Assembly (NCBI RefSeq): GCF_013745115.1
Contig: NZ_CP051151.1
Location: 682,001-746,000 of the forward strand
Length of the DNA stretch: 64,000 nt
Source: Hujiaoplasma nucleasis
GTDB taxonomy: Bacteria > Bacillota_I > Bacilli_A > Izemoplasmatales > Hujiaoplasmataceae
Direction: 5' to 3'
In this document: piece by piece, positions 26,043-34,000 of the stretch
Position numbering within the stretch: the stretch's first letter is position 1
How the letters are laid out: each line of letters begins with the position of its first letter
Translations under genes and position numbers: made by a program
Notes under the pieces: generated by a model
Database searches by the model: none
What the model was told of the DNA's origin: nothing
What the model saw: the letters and a program-made list of their open reading frames with translations, nothing else

Positions 26043-27440
26043 TTAAATTTCTTTCCAAGCTTGCCTTAAATAAACACAAGCATTTTCAATATCCTCTAAT
26101 TTAAGATGTGAGTATCCAAATATTAAAATAGGATATGGATATCTTTTTATTCTCTTGATATAGTATTCTCCTAATCCATAGACCCTTATTGATTGTTTTT
26201 TTGCTAGTTCTATCAATTGATCTTCCTTTAAATCAGTTTTTATTTCTACTAAAAAATGCAAACCAGCATCTGAACCTTTAATGCTTATTCGATGACCAAA
26301 ATGTAGGTTTAAAAACTTAATTAAAGTATCTCTTTTATTCTTATAGATATTCTTCATTCGATTTAAATGTTTTTCAAATTCATTTGACTCAATAAAGGCT
26401 TGTAGTGCCAGTTGAGTCGTGATAGGCACAGAACAAGAAAAATATGAAAAAGATTCTTGGTATCGCTTAACCAACTTTCTAGGTAAAACCATAAAAGAAA
26501 CCCTAATACTAGGAGAAATAGACTTAGAAAATGAATTCATATAGATAACCTTATCAAACTCATCCAAGACTTTTAAGGCAGGTATAGGATTGCCTGTAAA
26601 ACGAAATTCTGAATCATAGTCGTCTTCGACAATATATCTATGATCATTTTCATTGACCCAATCCAATAACTCTATTCTTCTAGAAATAGGCGTAATAATG
26701 CCTGTAGGATATTGATGTGCTGGGGTAATATGGATGACATCCGCAGATAAACTCTTCAATTGATCAATAGACATTCCTTGGTCATCTAGATCACAAACAT
26801 CAACTCTAGCACCATATTCTTTATATAATAAATAATTTTTTATATATGAAGGATCTTCAGTCAGTATCAGTTTGTCCCTACCTAAAAGTAAAACCAATAA
26901 AGAAATCAAATGTTCAGAACCACTACCAATAACTATTTGTTCAGGGGCTGCCTCAATCCCTCGATAAGCAAATAAAATATCTGCGATTTTTTCTCTAAAA
27001 GAATACAAACCAAAATAATCCATTTTATTAATGGATTTTGATAACTTATCTAGAATAATCTCTCTCTCAATTTTCGCATACTTTTGGTAGGGAAAGTCAT
27101 CCGCGTCAACCATATTGGTTTTAAAGTCATAAGCATAAGTAACTACTTCTTTTTTCTTAATGGTTTCTTTCACTTTTCTTTTCTTGGGAAAAACCAAATG
27201 ACTTAAAACAAAATATCCAACTTTAGGCACAGAACGAATATAACCCTCAGCCAACAATTGCATATAGGCAGTTTCAATCGTTGTTTGAGAAATTTTTAAA
27301 TGAGCAGCCAATTTTCTTTTTGAAGGTAACTTCTCATCAGCATGTAACTCATTATTCTCAATGGCTTCTTTTAAATACTTATACAGTTGTTCATACATAG
27401 GCATATCTTTTGTATCACCAAAATAAAATGTTATCATCAT
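26043..27440 (-). CDS. pdxR: MocR-type (GntR/aminotransferase) regulator, probable PdxR
   Basis: 465 residues. An N-terminal winged helix (~1-75: LYKYLKEAIENNELHADEKLPSKRKLAAHLKIS) is joined to a fold-type I aminotransferase domain, with EDDYDSEFRF and the PLP Lys in NSFSKSISPSIRVSFM. Divergence from pdxST over 110 bp is the usual pdxR arrangement: it senses PLP and activates pdxST when PLP is low. It is followed at 75 bp by the proline operon on the same strand, so read-through is possible. Confidence 0.9.
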   Translation of the reverse strand: MMITFYFGDTKDMPMYEQLYKYLKEAIENNELHADEKLPSKRKLAAHLKISQTTIETAYMQLLAEGYIRSVPKVGYFVLSHLVFPKKRKVKETIKKKEVVTYAYDFKTNMVDADDFPYQKYAKIEREIILDKLSKSINKMDYFGLYSFREKIADILFAYRGIEAAPEQIVIGSGSEHLISLLVLLLGRDKLILTEDPSYIKNYLLYKEYGARVDVCDLDDQGMSIDQLKSLSADVIHITPAHQYPTGIITPISRRIELLDWVNENDHRYIVEDDYDSEFRFTGNPIPALKVLDEFDKVIYMNSFSKSISPSIRVSFMVLPRKLVKRYQESFSYFSCSVPITTQLALQAFIESNEFEKHLNRMKNIYKNKRDTLIKFLNLHFGHRISIKGSDAGLHFLVEIKTDLKEDQLIELAKKQSIRVYGLGEYYIKRIKRYPYPILIFGYSHLKLEDIENACVYLRQAWKEI

Positions 27441-27468
27441 TCACCAACTGACCATTTAAAATATATTA

Positions 27469-27506
27469 AAACTGAGTATTTATACAATACCAGTTTCAGT
27501 TATAAT
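27469..27506 (+). promoter_or_regulatory. pdxST promoter with inverted-repeat operator
   Basis: The arms AAACTGAGTATT (27469-27480) and AATACCAGTTT (27486-27496) form an imperfect palindrome directly upstream of TATAAT (27501-27506). The -35 region is poor, as expected for an activator-dependent promoter. Extra AACTG/CAGTT words lie on both sides. Confidence 0.6.
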
Positions 27507-27550
27507 ATAGTTGATAAAAGACTAATTGTCAATAAAAGGAGGAAAAATTT

Positions 27551-28423
27551 ATGAATAAACGTTATGAATTAAATAAAGAATTAGCCCAAATGCTAAAAGG
27601 TGGCGTTATTATGGACGTTACCAATGCTGAACAAGCTAAAATCGCTGAAGAAGCTGGAGCTTGTGCAGTTATGGCTTTAGAAAGAATTCCCGCTGATATT
27701 AGAGCTGCTGGTGGTGTATCTAGAATGAGTGACCCTAGATTAATTAAAGAAATTCAAGCTGCAGTGACAATTCCTGTTATGGCTAAAGTTAGAATTGGAC
27801 ATTTTGTAGAAGCACAAATCTTAGAAGCCTTAGAGATCGATTATATCGATGAATCAGAAGTTTTATCACCAGCTGATGATACTTATCATATTGATAAAAC
27901 AAAATTCAAAGCCCCATTTGTATGTGGTGCTAAAGACTTAGGTGAAGCCTTAAGACGTATTGAAGAAGGTGCTTCAATGATTAGAACTAAGGGTGAACCT
28001 GGTACTGGAGACGTTATTCAAGCTGTCATTCATATGAGAAAAATTCAAGCAGAAATGAGAAGAATGACTTCATTATCTGATGATGAACTATATAATGAAG
28101 CTAAAAACTTAAAAGTATCATATGATTTACTTAAATATGTTAAAGACCATGGCAAATTACCAGTCGTTAACTTCGCAGCTGGTGGTGTTGCTACACCTGC
28201 AGACGCTGCATTGATGATGCAATTAGGCGCTGAAGGCGTATTTGTAGGTTCTGGTATTTTCAAATCTGGAAACCCAGCAAAACGTGCTAATGCAATTGTA
28301 AAAGCTGTTACTAACTTTGACAACCCTAAAATTTTAGCCGAACTTTCTGAAGACCTTGGCGAAGCCATGGTAGGAATCAACGAAGAAGAAATTAATTTAT
28401 TAATGAGACAAAGAGGCGAATAA
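27551..28423 (+). CDS. pdxS: Pyridoxal 5'-phosphate synthase subunit PdxS
   Basis: 290 residues, normal length, with near-consensus sequence through the barrel: [54 protein letters not shown], the catalytic Lys in RTKGEPGTG and [20 protein letters not shown]. It makes PLP from ribose 5-phosphate, glyceraldehyde 3-phosphate and ammonia supplied by PdxT. AAGGAGG site 9 nt upstream. Confidence 0.98.
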   Translation: MNKRYELNKELAQMLKGGVIMDVTNAEQAKIAEEAGACAVMALERIPADIRAAGGVSRMSDPRLIKEIQAAVTIPVMAKVRIGHFVEAQILEALEIDYIDESEVLSPADDTYHIDKTKFKAPFVCGAKDLGEALRRIEEGASMIRTKGEPGTGDVIQAVIHMRKIQAEMRRMTSLSDDELYNEAKNLKVSYDLLKYVKDHGKLPVVNFAAGGVATPADAALMMQLGAEGVFVGSGIFKSGNPAKRANAIVKAVTNFDNPKILAELSEDLGEAMVGINEEEINLLMRQRGE

Positions 28424-28996
28424 ATGATCATTGGTGTGCTTGCTCTACAAGGTGCTTTCATCGAACACCAAAAAATGCTAGAAACTCTAGGTGTAGAGAC
28501 TTTTCAAATAAGAAACAAAGATCACTTATTAAAAGCTATGGATGGTATCGTCTTACCTGGTGGCGAATCAACAACCATGTTTAAAATATTAAAAGACCAA
28601 GACATGGTTGATACTTTAAAAGAGATGATTCATTCAGGTTTACCTACTTTTGGTACTTGTGCTGGTTTATTACTATTAGCCAAACAAGTAGAAAATTATA
28701 AAAGTAATTACTTGCAAACCATGGATATAGAAGCCAAAAAGAATGCTTATGGTCGCCAATTAAGTTCTTTTATGACCCATGCTGAATTTAATGGTCAAAA
28801 AGATGTACCTTTCGTATTTATTAGGGCACCATACATTGTCCAAGCCAATAAAGATGTTGAAGTCTTAGCTGTTGTCAATGATAAAATCGTAGCTGCTAGA
28901 CAAAACAACCAACTAGCTACAGCATTTCATCCTGAGTTAACAGATAATTTAATCGTTCATGAATACTTTGTAAACATGATAAAAAATAGGAAGTAG
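28424..28996 (+). CDS. pdxT: Pyridoxal 5'-phosphate synthase glutaminase subunit PdxT
   Basis: 190 residues. Class I glutaminase motifs: LPGGESTTM, the nucleophile Cys in FGTCAGLLLLA, the C-terminal FHPELT His/Glu pair, and GVLALQGAFIEH at the start. The ATG directly follows the pdxS stop (TAAATG), so translation is coupled. It feeds ammonia to PdxS. Confidence 0.97.
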   Translation: MIIGVLALQGAFIEHQKMLETLGVETFQIRNKDHLLKAMDGIVLPGGESTTMFKILKDQDMVDTLKEMIHSGLPTFGTCAGLLLLAKQVENYKSNYLQTMDIEAKKNAYGRQLSSFMTHAEFNGQKDVPFVFIRAPYIVQANKDVEVLAVVNDKIVAARQNNQLATAFHPELTDNLIVHEYFVNMIKNRK

Positions 28997-29016
28997 TTCA
29001 AAACTACTTCCTTTAT
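28988..29016 (+). terminator. Terminator after pdxST, stop codon within the stem
   Basis: AGGAAGTAGTT pairs with AACTACTTCCT, then TTTATTTTATT. The pdxT stop TAG (28994-28996) lies in the 5' arm. It may also serve alr from the other side. Confidence 0.8.
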
Positions 29017-29017
29017 T

Positions 29018-30118
29018 TTATTCATATATATACTCAAATAATAACCTTTTTTTCGACATATTAGTTAATAGTTCATAAGTAATTGTATCCATTTTAACTG
29101 CCATAGATTCTAAAGATTTATGGATACCAAAAACTTCAACTTGATCACCTATATTGATACTTAGACCTGTAACATCGACCATGGTGACACCCATACAAAC
29201 CCTACCAACAACAGGTAATGAATGACCTTTAAAAATAAATATATCATTGTTAGAAAAAAATCTTGGATAGCCATCTGCATAACCAATAGCAATAGACGCA
29301 ATTCTTCTATGGTCATTGATTTGATAGGTTTGACCATAAGATACACCATCTCCAGCTTGTAGGTTTCTTAGGGCAATTACCCTAGCGAAAACTGACATAA
29401 CAGGTAAAAACTTTAATTTTGTCTTTATCGGAGGATAGCCATACATGGCTATTCCCGTTCTCACCATATCAAAGGTTCTATCCTTGTACTTAATGATACT
29501 TGCACTATTTGACACATGCTTTAATCCTAGTGAATAACCTTCATTTTCAATTGCTTCAACCAAAGACTTAAATTGATTAAATTGGCCATTAGTAAAGTTT
29601 TCATTGTCCTCATCAGCACAAGCAAAATGAGAATAAATACCTTGATTAATCATATTTTTAAGATTTAGAATTTGAATGACTTCGGCTTTAGCCGATGACA
29701 AATCTTCTTGACGATGATGGTATATACCAAATCGACTCATTCCAGTATCTATAATGATATGGATTTTAATCTTTAAATTTTGTTGGTTGAGCTGATATGC
29801 ATAATCATAAGAATCGACCGTTTGTATGAGATCATATTCTGATACTTTTTTTATGTTTTCAGGTAAAGTTTTACCAAAAATCAAAATGTCAGATTTTATA
29901 CCAGCCTCTCTTAGTTCTATAGCTTCTAGTAAATCTGTCACTGCGAAAAAATCACAGCCCTTAGATTCAAGAAAATGAGCGACTTGAACTCCACCATGAC
30001 CATAAGCATCAGCCTTAACAACTGCCATAACACGTTTATCATGATGGATGCTTTTTAATAAAGTATAATTATGCCATAAATGATTTAAGTTAACAACGAC
30101 CTTCACACGATCAAACAT
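29018..30118 (-). CDS. alr: Alanine racemase
   Basis: 366 residues. The PLP Lys lies in VVKADAYGHG near residue 34, with the GMSRFGI segment, the second active Tyr region GVSYGQTY and RVCMGVTMVDVT. It converts L- to D-alanine. It begins 4 nt after serS and is probably translated from an AGGTGA site in the serS 3' end, so it should share the serS T-box. Confidence 0.95.
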   Translation of the reverse strand: MFDRVKVVVNLNHLWHNYTLLKSIHHDKRVMAVVKADAYGHGGVQVAHFLESKGCDFFAVTDLLEAIELREAGIKSDILIFGKTLPENIKKVSEYDLIQTVDSYDYAYQLNQQNLKIKIHIIIDTGMSRFGIYHHRQEDLSSAKAEVIQILNLKNMINQGIYSHFACADEDNENFTNGQFNQFKSLVEAIENEGYSLGLKHVSNSASIIKYKDRTFDMVRTGIAMYGYPPIKTKLKFLPVMSVFARVIALRNLQAGDGVSYGQTYQINDHRRIASIAIGYADGYPRFFSNNDIFIFKGHSLPVVGRVCMGVTMVDVTGLSINIGDQVEVFGIHKSLESMAVKMDTITYELLTNMSKKRLLFEYIYE

Positions 30119-30122
30119 GATT

Positions 30123-31391
30123 TCACCTAATCTCTGTTAATCCACCCATATAAGGTACTAAGACTTCTGGAATTTTTACTGATCCATCTTTTTGTTGATA
30201 TTGTTCTAAAATTGCAGGAACCAATCTAGAGGTAGCTAAACCTGATCCATTCAAAGTGTGACAATATTCAATTTCACCTTTACTATTTCTATATCTAATG
30301 AGTCCTCTTCTAGCTTGAAAGTCTCTTGAATTAGATACTGATGATACTTCTTTATAAATATTTATGCTCGGCAAATAAACTTCAATATCAAAAGTACGGC
30401 TCATCGCGAAAGCAACATCCCCAGCAGCTAATTTAGATACTTGATAATGTAAACCTAATTGATTCATTAATGATTTAGCTTTTTCTAACATTTCATCAAA
30501 CGCTTTATCAGAATCTTCTGCTTTTGTAAACTGAATCATCTCTACCTTGTTAAATTGATAGCCCCTAATCATCCCTCTCTCTTCAGAACGATATGAACCT
30601 GCTTCTTTACGATAACAAGGAGAATATGAAAAATACTTTCTCGGTAATTGATTTTCACTTAATATTTCATTCCTATGTAAATTGATTAAAGCTGTTTCAG
30701 ATGTTGGTAATAAGAATTTTTGTTTGTCTTCACCATCTAACCAAAAAACATCTTCTTCAAATTTAGGAAATTGTCCTGCAGTTAAACCGCTTTGATAATT
30801 TAATATATGTGGCATTAACATAAATTCATATTGATCCTTATGATGTTGATCGATAAAGAAATTAAGTAAAGCCCATTCCAATCTAGCCCCAATATTAGAG
30901 TAAATCCATGTCCCTTTTCCACTAATTTTAGCTGCGCGTTCATAATCAATGATATTGAGTTTAGTCGCAAGTTCTACATGATCTAATACTTTAAAATCAA
31001 ATTTAGGTTGTTCCAGATGTGTATAGATTACTTGATTATACTCCTTATCACCAGCCAACAAGTCTTCATCAGGTAAATTTGGTAATTTCAATAAAAATTC
31101 ATTAATTTTATCTTCAATATCCTTGAGAATTTCTTCTTGATTTGTCATAGAACCCTTTAAATTTTCTATTTCTTTAAATAAGTTCTCAGTATCTCTTTTC
31201 TCACGCTTATAAACACCAATTTCCTTAGATAATTGGTTTCTTTTTGCACGGATTGCTTCTATCTCTTGAATTAAATTAACCCGTTGATTTCTCATTTCTA
31301 TAAAACCATCAAAGGATACATTGACACCCTTTTTGCTTAAAGCTTTTTGAACAAGTTCTGGTTGATTTAACAATAACTCTTGATTTAACAT
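30123..31391 (-). CDS. serS: Seryl-tRNA synthetase
   Basis: 422 residues, normal length. N-terminal coiled-coil tRNA-binding arm (~25-100, IEAIRAKRNQLSKEIG), class II core with LPTSETALINLH, motif 2 FRSEERGMIRGYQFNKVEM and motif 3 LNGSGLATSRL. It charges tRNA-Ser (and tRNA-Sec if present). It is controlled by a T-box leader upstream. Confidence 0.97.
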   Translation of the reverse strand: MLNQELLLNQPELVQKALSKKGVNVSFDGFIEMRNQRVNLIQEIEAIRAKRNQLSKEIGVYKREKRDTENLFKEIENLKGSMTNQEEILKDIEDKINEFLLKLPNLPDEDLLAGDKEYNQVIYTHLEQPKFDFKVLDHVELATKLNIIDYERAAKISGKGTWIYSNIGARLEWALLNFFIDQHHKDQYEFMLMPHILNYQSGLTAGQFPKFEEDVFWLDGEDKQKFLLPTSETALINLHRNEILSENQLPRKYFSYSPCYRKEAGSYRSEERGMIRGYQFNKVEMIQFTKAEDSDKAFDEMLEKAKSLMNQLGLHYQVSKLAAGDVAFAMSRTFDIEVYLPSINIYKEVSSVSNSRDFQARRGLIRYRNSKGEIEYCHTLNGSGLATSRLVPAILEQYQQKDGSVKIPEVLVPYMGGLTEIR

Positions 31392-31404
31392 GATTTTCTC
31401 CTTT

Positions 31405-31618
31405 TATTAAAAAAATAGTCCTTTACTTGAGTAAAGGACGAATTAACCGTGGTACCACCTTAGTTCTAGTATAAACTAGCACTTAAATCTTTAACGCAGA
31501 TAGACGAGGATTATTAATCCTAGCTCAAAGGTAGATAGACTTATATGTTTATTAGTTTTCACCAGCCACTAACTCTCTACAAAACATGATTAAATCATTA
31601 TCCTTATCATTGCTTATA
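31405..31618 (-). ncRNA. T-box leader of serS-alr
   Basis: The conserved T-box AGGTGGTACCACGG is at 31447-31460, followed by a terminator stem GTCCTTTACT (31418-31439) and T7. Upstream, a stem I with AGAGAGTTAGTGG...GGTGAAAACTAAT is seen. UCU triplets at 31533-31535 or 31537-31539 are the probable Ser specifier; I cannot fold the loop well enough to choose. Confidence 0.93.
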
Positions 31619-31624
31619 CCATAC

Positions 31625-31653
31625 ATTATATTGTTTTATTGATTAATTGTCAA
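31625..31653 (-). promoter_or_regulatory. Consensus promoter of the T-box-serS-alr transcript
   Basis: TTGACA (31648-31653), 17-bp spacer, TATAAT (31625-31630): a perfect match to the vegetative sigma-factor consensus. It overlaps the 3' region of the MATE gene's terminal segment only slightly. Confidence 0.92.
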
Positions 31654-31659
31654 GATAGA

Positions 31660-33051
31660 CTAAGCCTTGTTTTTCATTAATTTTTCAGCATTTATTTGGT
31701 TTTCTAAAGCCAAGTTCTTTAACCAATATTCTTTCTTATACCTTGAATAAGCAATCCCTACTTTTGGTATTTCAAGAATTTGGATGATTAAAAACAAAAA
31801 TATTACGGGAAGCTTAGTGTACCTAGATAAAACATAGACCACAGGCACTTGAATAACCCAAATATAACCAGAATCCATGATCATGGTGGATTTAGTGTCT
31901 CCACCTGATCTTAAAGTAAAATACAGGGAAATATACATAGAAATTACCGGAATCATAATGGCGTTGACCCTAATATTAAATCTAGCTATACTTTCTGTTT
32001 CAGCAGAAATTTCATATAGATTTAAAATGAAGAATGACAAGATAAATAAAATCAATCCTAAAACTAGGGCAAAAATAATGGCAAAAGAAAATATTTTTTT
32101 AGAATTCTCTTTAGCTTCACTTAGCTTATTTTCCCCCAAAGTGTTACCAATAAAAACAGCAACCGCTGTCCCAATACCTCCAAAAGTGATAAAGACTAAT
32201 TGGCTGATAGCGTTGGTAATATTAATGGCTGCTAGGGCATTATCTCCCCTCGTGGCATAGGACTGCATAAATACAGTTTGACCAAAAGAAAATAAAAACT
32301 CGTTGATGACCAATGGAATCGCTGTAATAATAATTAATTTTAAAAGTAACTTGTCAATTTTGAATATCTTAAAGATACTGGTATTAAACGCTTTGCCTTT
32401 GACGATTAATAAAATAGACAATAAAGTAAATTCAATAAACCTAGAAGCTAAAGTCGCGATAGCGGCTCCTTCTATGCCCAATCTTGGAAAACCTAAATTA
32501 CCAAAAATAAGTAAGTAGTTTAAAACAACGTTAGATAAAATAGCCACAATTGAAATATAGAGTAAAGGTTTTGTTGTGCCAATTTCTCTAAAAGTTGATG
32601 AAATAGCTGTTGAAATTGTCATTGAAATCATGACCCATTTAGCAATATTTAAATATTCAAGTCCCCATTGGATGGTGGTAGGATTGTCTGTAAACAAACC
32701 TATAAAGCTTTCACCAAAAAAAGTAAAAATAAGAATAGCTAAGGTAGATAAAAATACTGAAACCAATAACTTAAATCTAAAAGTTTGTTTTAATGAATCA
32801 TATTGTTTTGAACCATAATATTGAGCCGAAAATATACCTGCCCCGCCCATGGCACCAAAGGTTACTATAATCACAACAAAATACAATTGATTGACAACGG
32901 ATACTGCCCCAATGGCGAGTTCACCTAAAGTACCTACCATAAGGTTATCTACCAACTGAACAGAAGATGTTAACAATTGTTGGAGAATGATTGGTGATGC
33001 TATAATCAATACTCTTTTATAAAATTTTTTATCTTTCATAATATTTCTCAT
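31660..33051 (-). CDS. MATE family efflux transporter
   Basis: 463 residues from ATG 33051 (perfect AAGGAGGTGA site; the upstream frame to 33072 is rejected). About 12 hydrophobic segments in two MatE halves, with SPIILQQLLTSSVQLVDNLMVGTLGELAIGAVSVVNQ in the first. Probably a Na+ or H+ coupled multidrug exporter; substrate unknown. The gene ends just upstream of the serS promoter. Confidence 0.92.
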   Translation of the reverse strand: MRNIMKDKKFYKRVLIIASPIILQQLLTSSVQLVDNLMVGTLGELAIGAVSVVNQLYFVVIIVTFGAMGGAGIFSAQYYGSKQYDSLKQTFRFKLLVSVFLSTLAILIFTFFGESFIGLFTDNPTTIQWGLEYLNIAKWVMISMTISTAISSTFREIGTTKPLLYISIVAILSNVVLNYLLIFGNLGFPRLGIEGAAIATLASRFIEFTLLSILLIVKGKAFNTSIFKIFKIDKLLLKLIIITAIPLVINEFLFSFGQTVFMQSYATRGDNALAAINITNAISQLVFITFGGIGTAVAVFIGNTLGENKLSEAKENSKKIFSFAIIFALVLGLILFILSFFILNLYEISAETESIARFNIRVNAIMIPVISMYISLYFTLRSGGDTKSTMIMDSGYIWVIQVPVVYVLSRYTKLPVIFLFLIIQILEIPKVGIAYSRYKKEYWLKNLALENQINAEKLMKNKA

Positions 33052-33070
33052 AGAATCACCTCCTTTAGAC

Positions 33071-33102
33071 AAAAGAAAATTACCGGATTATCCGATAATT
33101 TT
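33071..33102 (-). terminator. Terminator whose loop is the UAA stop codon of the NERD-like gene
   Basis: Stem arms 33076-33087 and 33091-33102 (12 bp, one G-U pair) leave a 3-nt loop, TAA, which is the stop codon (33088-33090). CTTTT follows on the minus strand. Confidence 0.8.
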
Positions 33103-33867
33103 TTCGTCAATTCTACTGATAAATTGATTCATTTCTTCTTGAGATAAGTGAACTTTGTTTTGCTTTAATAGACGACTCATTTTAGCTGGGATATCATCTT
33201 CTTTAGCTATTTCTTGGTTTTCGTCTAAGGTGTTCATTCCAAGAACAAAAGATTGATTTTCTATGATCATCAATCTCTTAATCATAGAATCTTCTTTAAT
33301 TTCTAATAAGCTTTTCAACTCACTAAATAAGGGCCAAACAGGACTTAAAGGATTTACAATAGAAAAGGAATTGTTTTTTGAATATTGTATATCCACCCTA
33401 TCTTTTTGAAAATCTCCTTTTAAGATAAACTTTGCTTCAAAGAAGTCACAAATAAAGATTCCCTTGTCTGTCACCAACATCAACTCAATAGTAACCCTTT
33501 GCCCATCCTTAGTTAATAATTCTTTTTGATAATATACTTTTGATTGACCAAAATGTGAGCGGATTTCATCGATATCTCTTTGTCTATCAAAATACTCAGA
33601 CACCCTATATGATACATCATTAATCCCATCTTTGATTTCCGAGAATTGTTTTGAAAAAAAGACATTTTCTTCATTAATTGTTGTTTCAAAATAAGCTCTT
33701 AATCTAATAGAATAAATAAAGTAAACTAATAAAAATGAGAATTGAACAATGGCTGTTAATGTGATAACAAATTCTTTTTCATAATTTAGTAAAAATATAA
33801 CAAACTGAATGACAATCGCTGTAAGAATTAATACATCCATTGATTTTAGTAATGTGTTTTTCTTCAT
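33088..33867 (-). CDS. Membrane-anchored NERD-like protein of unknown function
   Basis: 259 residues from ATG 33867 (AGGAGG 4 nt upstream). Two hydrophobic helices (~10-55) precede a cytoplasmic domain. TIELMLVTDKGIFICDFFEAKF and NPLSPVWPLFSELKSLL resemble the NERD (nuclease-related) fold; the usual acidic/Lys active residues are only partly kept (E-A-K), so nuclease activity is uncertain. The gene starts 17 nt after tRNA-Leu on the same strand with no room for a promoter, so the tRNA and mRNA are probably made as one transcript. Confidence 0.65.
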   Translation of the reverse strand: MKKNTLLKSMDVLILTAIVIQFVIFLLNYEKEFVITLTAIVQFSFLLVYFIYSIRLRAYFETTINEENVFFSKQFSEIKDGINDVSYRVSEYFDRQRDIDEIRSHFGQSKVYYQKELLTKDGQRVTIELMLVTDKGIFICDFFEAKFILKGDFQKDRVDIQYSKNNSFSIVNPLSPVWPLFSELKSLLEIKEDSMIKRLMIIENQSFVLGMNTLDENQEIAKEDDIPAKMSRLLKQNKVHLSQEEMNQFISRIDEKIIG

Positions 33868-33884
33868 AGTACCTCCTGAAAAAT

Positions 33885-33970
33885 TGGTGCGGCTGATGAG
33901 AGTTGAACTCACACATCCCAAAGGATACTACCCCCTCAAAGTAGCGCGTCTACCATTCCGCCACAGCCGC
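33885..33970 (-). tRNA. tRNA-Leu (anticodon GAG)
   Basis: 86 nt with encoded CCA. Acceptor GCGGCTG/CAGCCGC, anticodon stem CTACT/GGTAG with loop TTGAGGG, a long variable arm (ATCC...GGAT) and T loop TTCAACT. It lies 15 nt after the PPi-PFK stop and 17 nt before the NERD-like ATG. Confidence 0.97.
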
Positions 33971-33976
33971 GATAAA

Positions 33977-34000
33977 GCTAAGATATTATTTGATCTTAGC
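33977..34000 (-). terminator. Hairpin enclosing the PPi-PFK stop codon
   Basis: GCTAAGAT/ATCTTAGC stem with an 8-nt loop containing TAA (33986-33988). Only TTTAT follows before the tRNA-Leu, so it may be a weak terminator or an RNA-processing signal. Confidence 0.6.

Noticed and set aside
28045-28461. 138-codon minus-strand frame opposite pdxS/pdxT
   Set aside because: Shadow of two certain genes.
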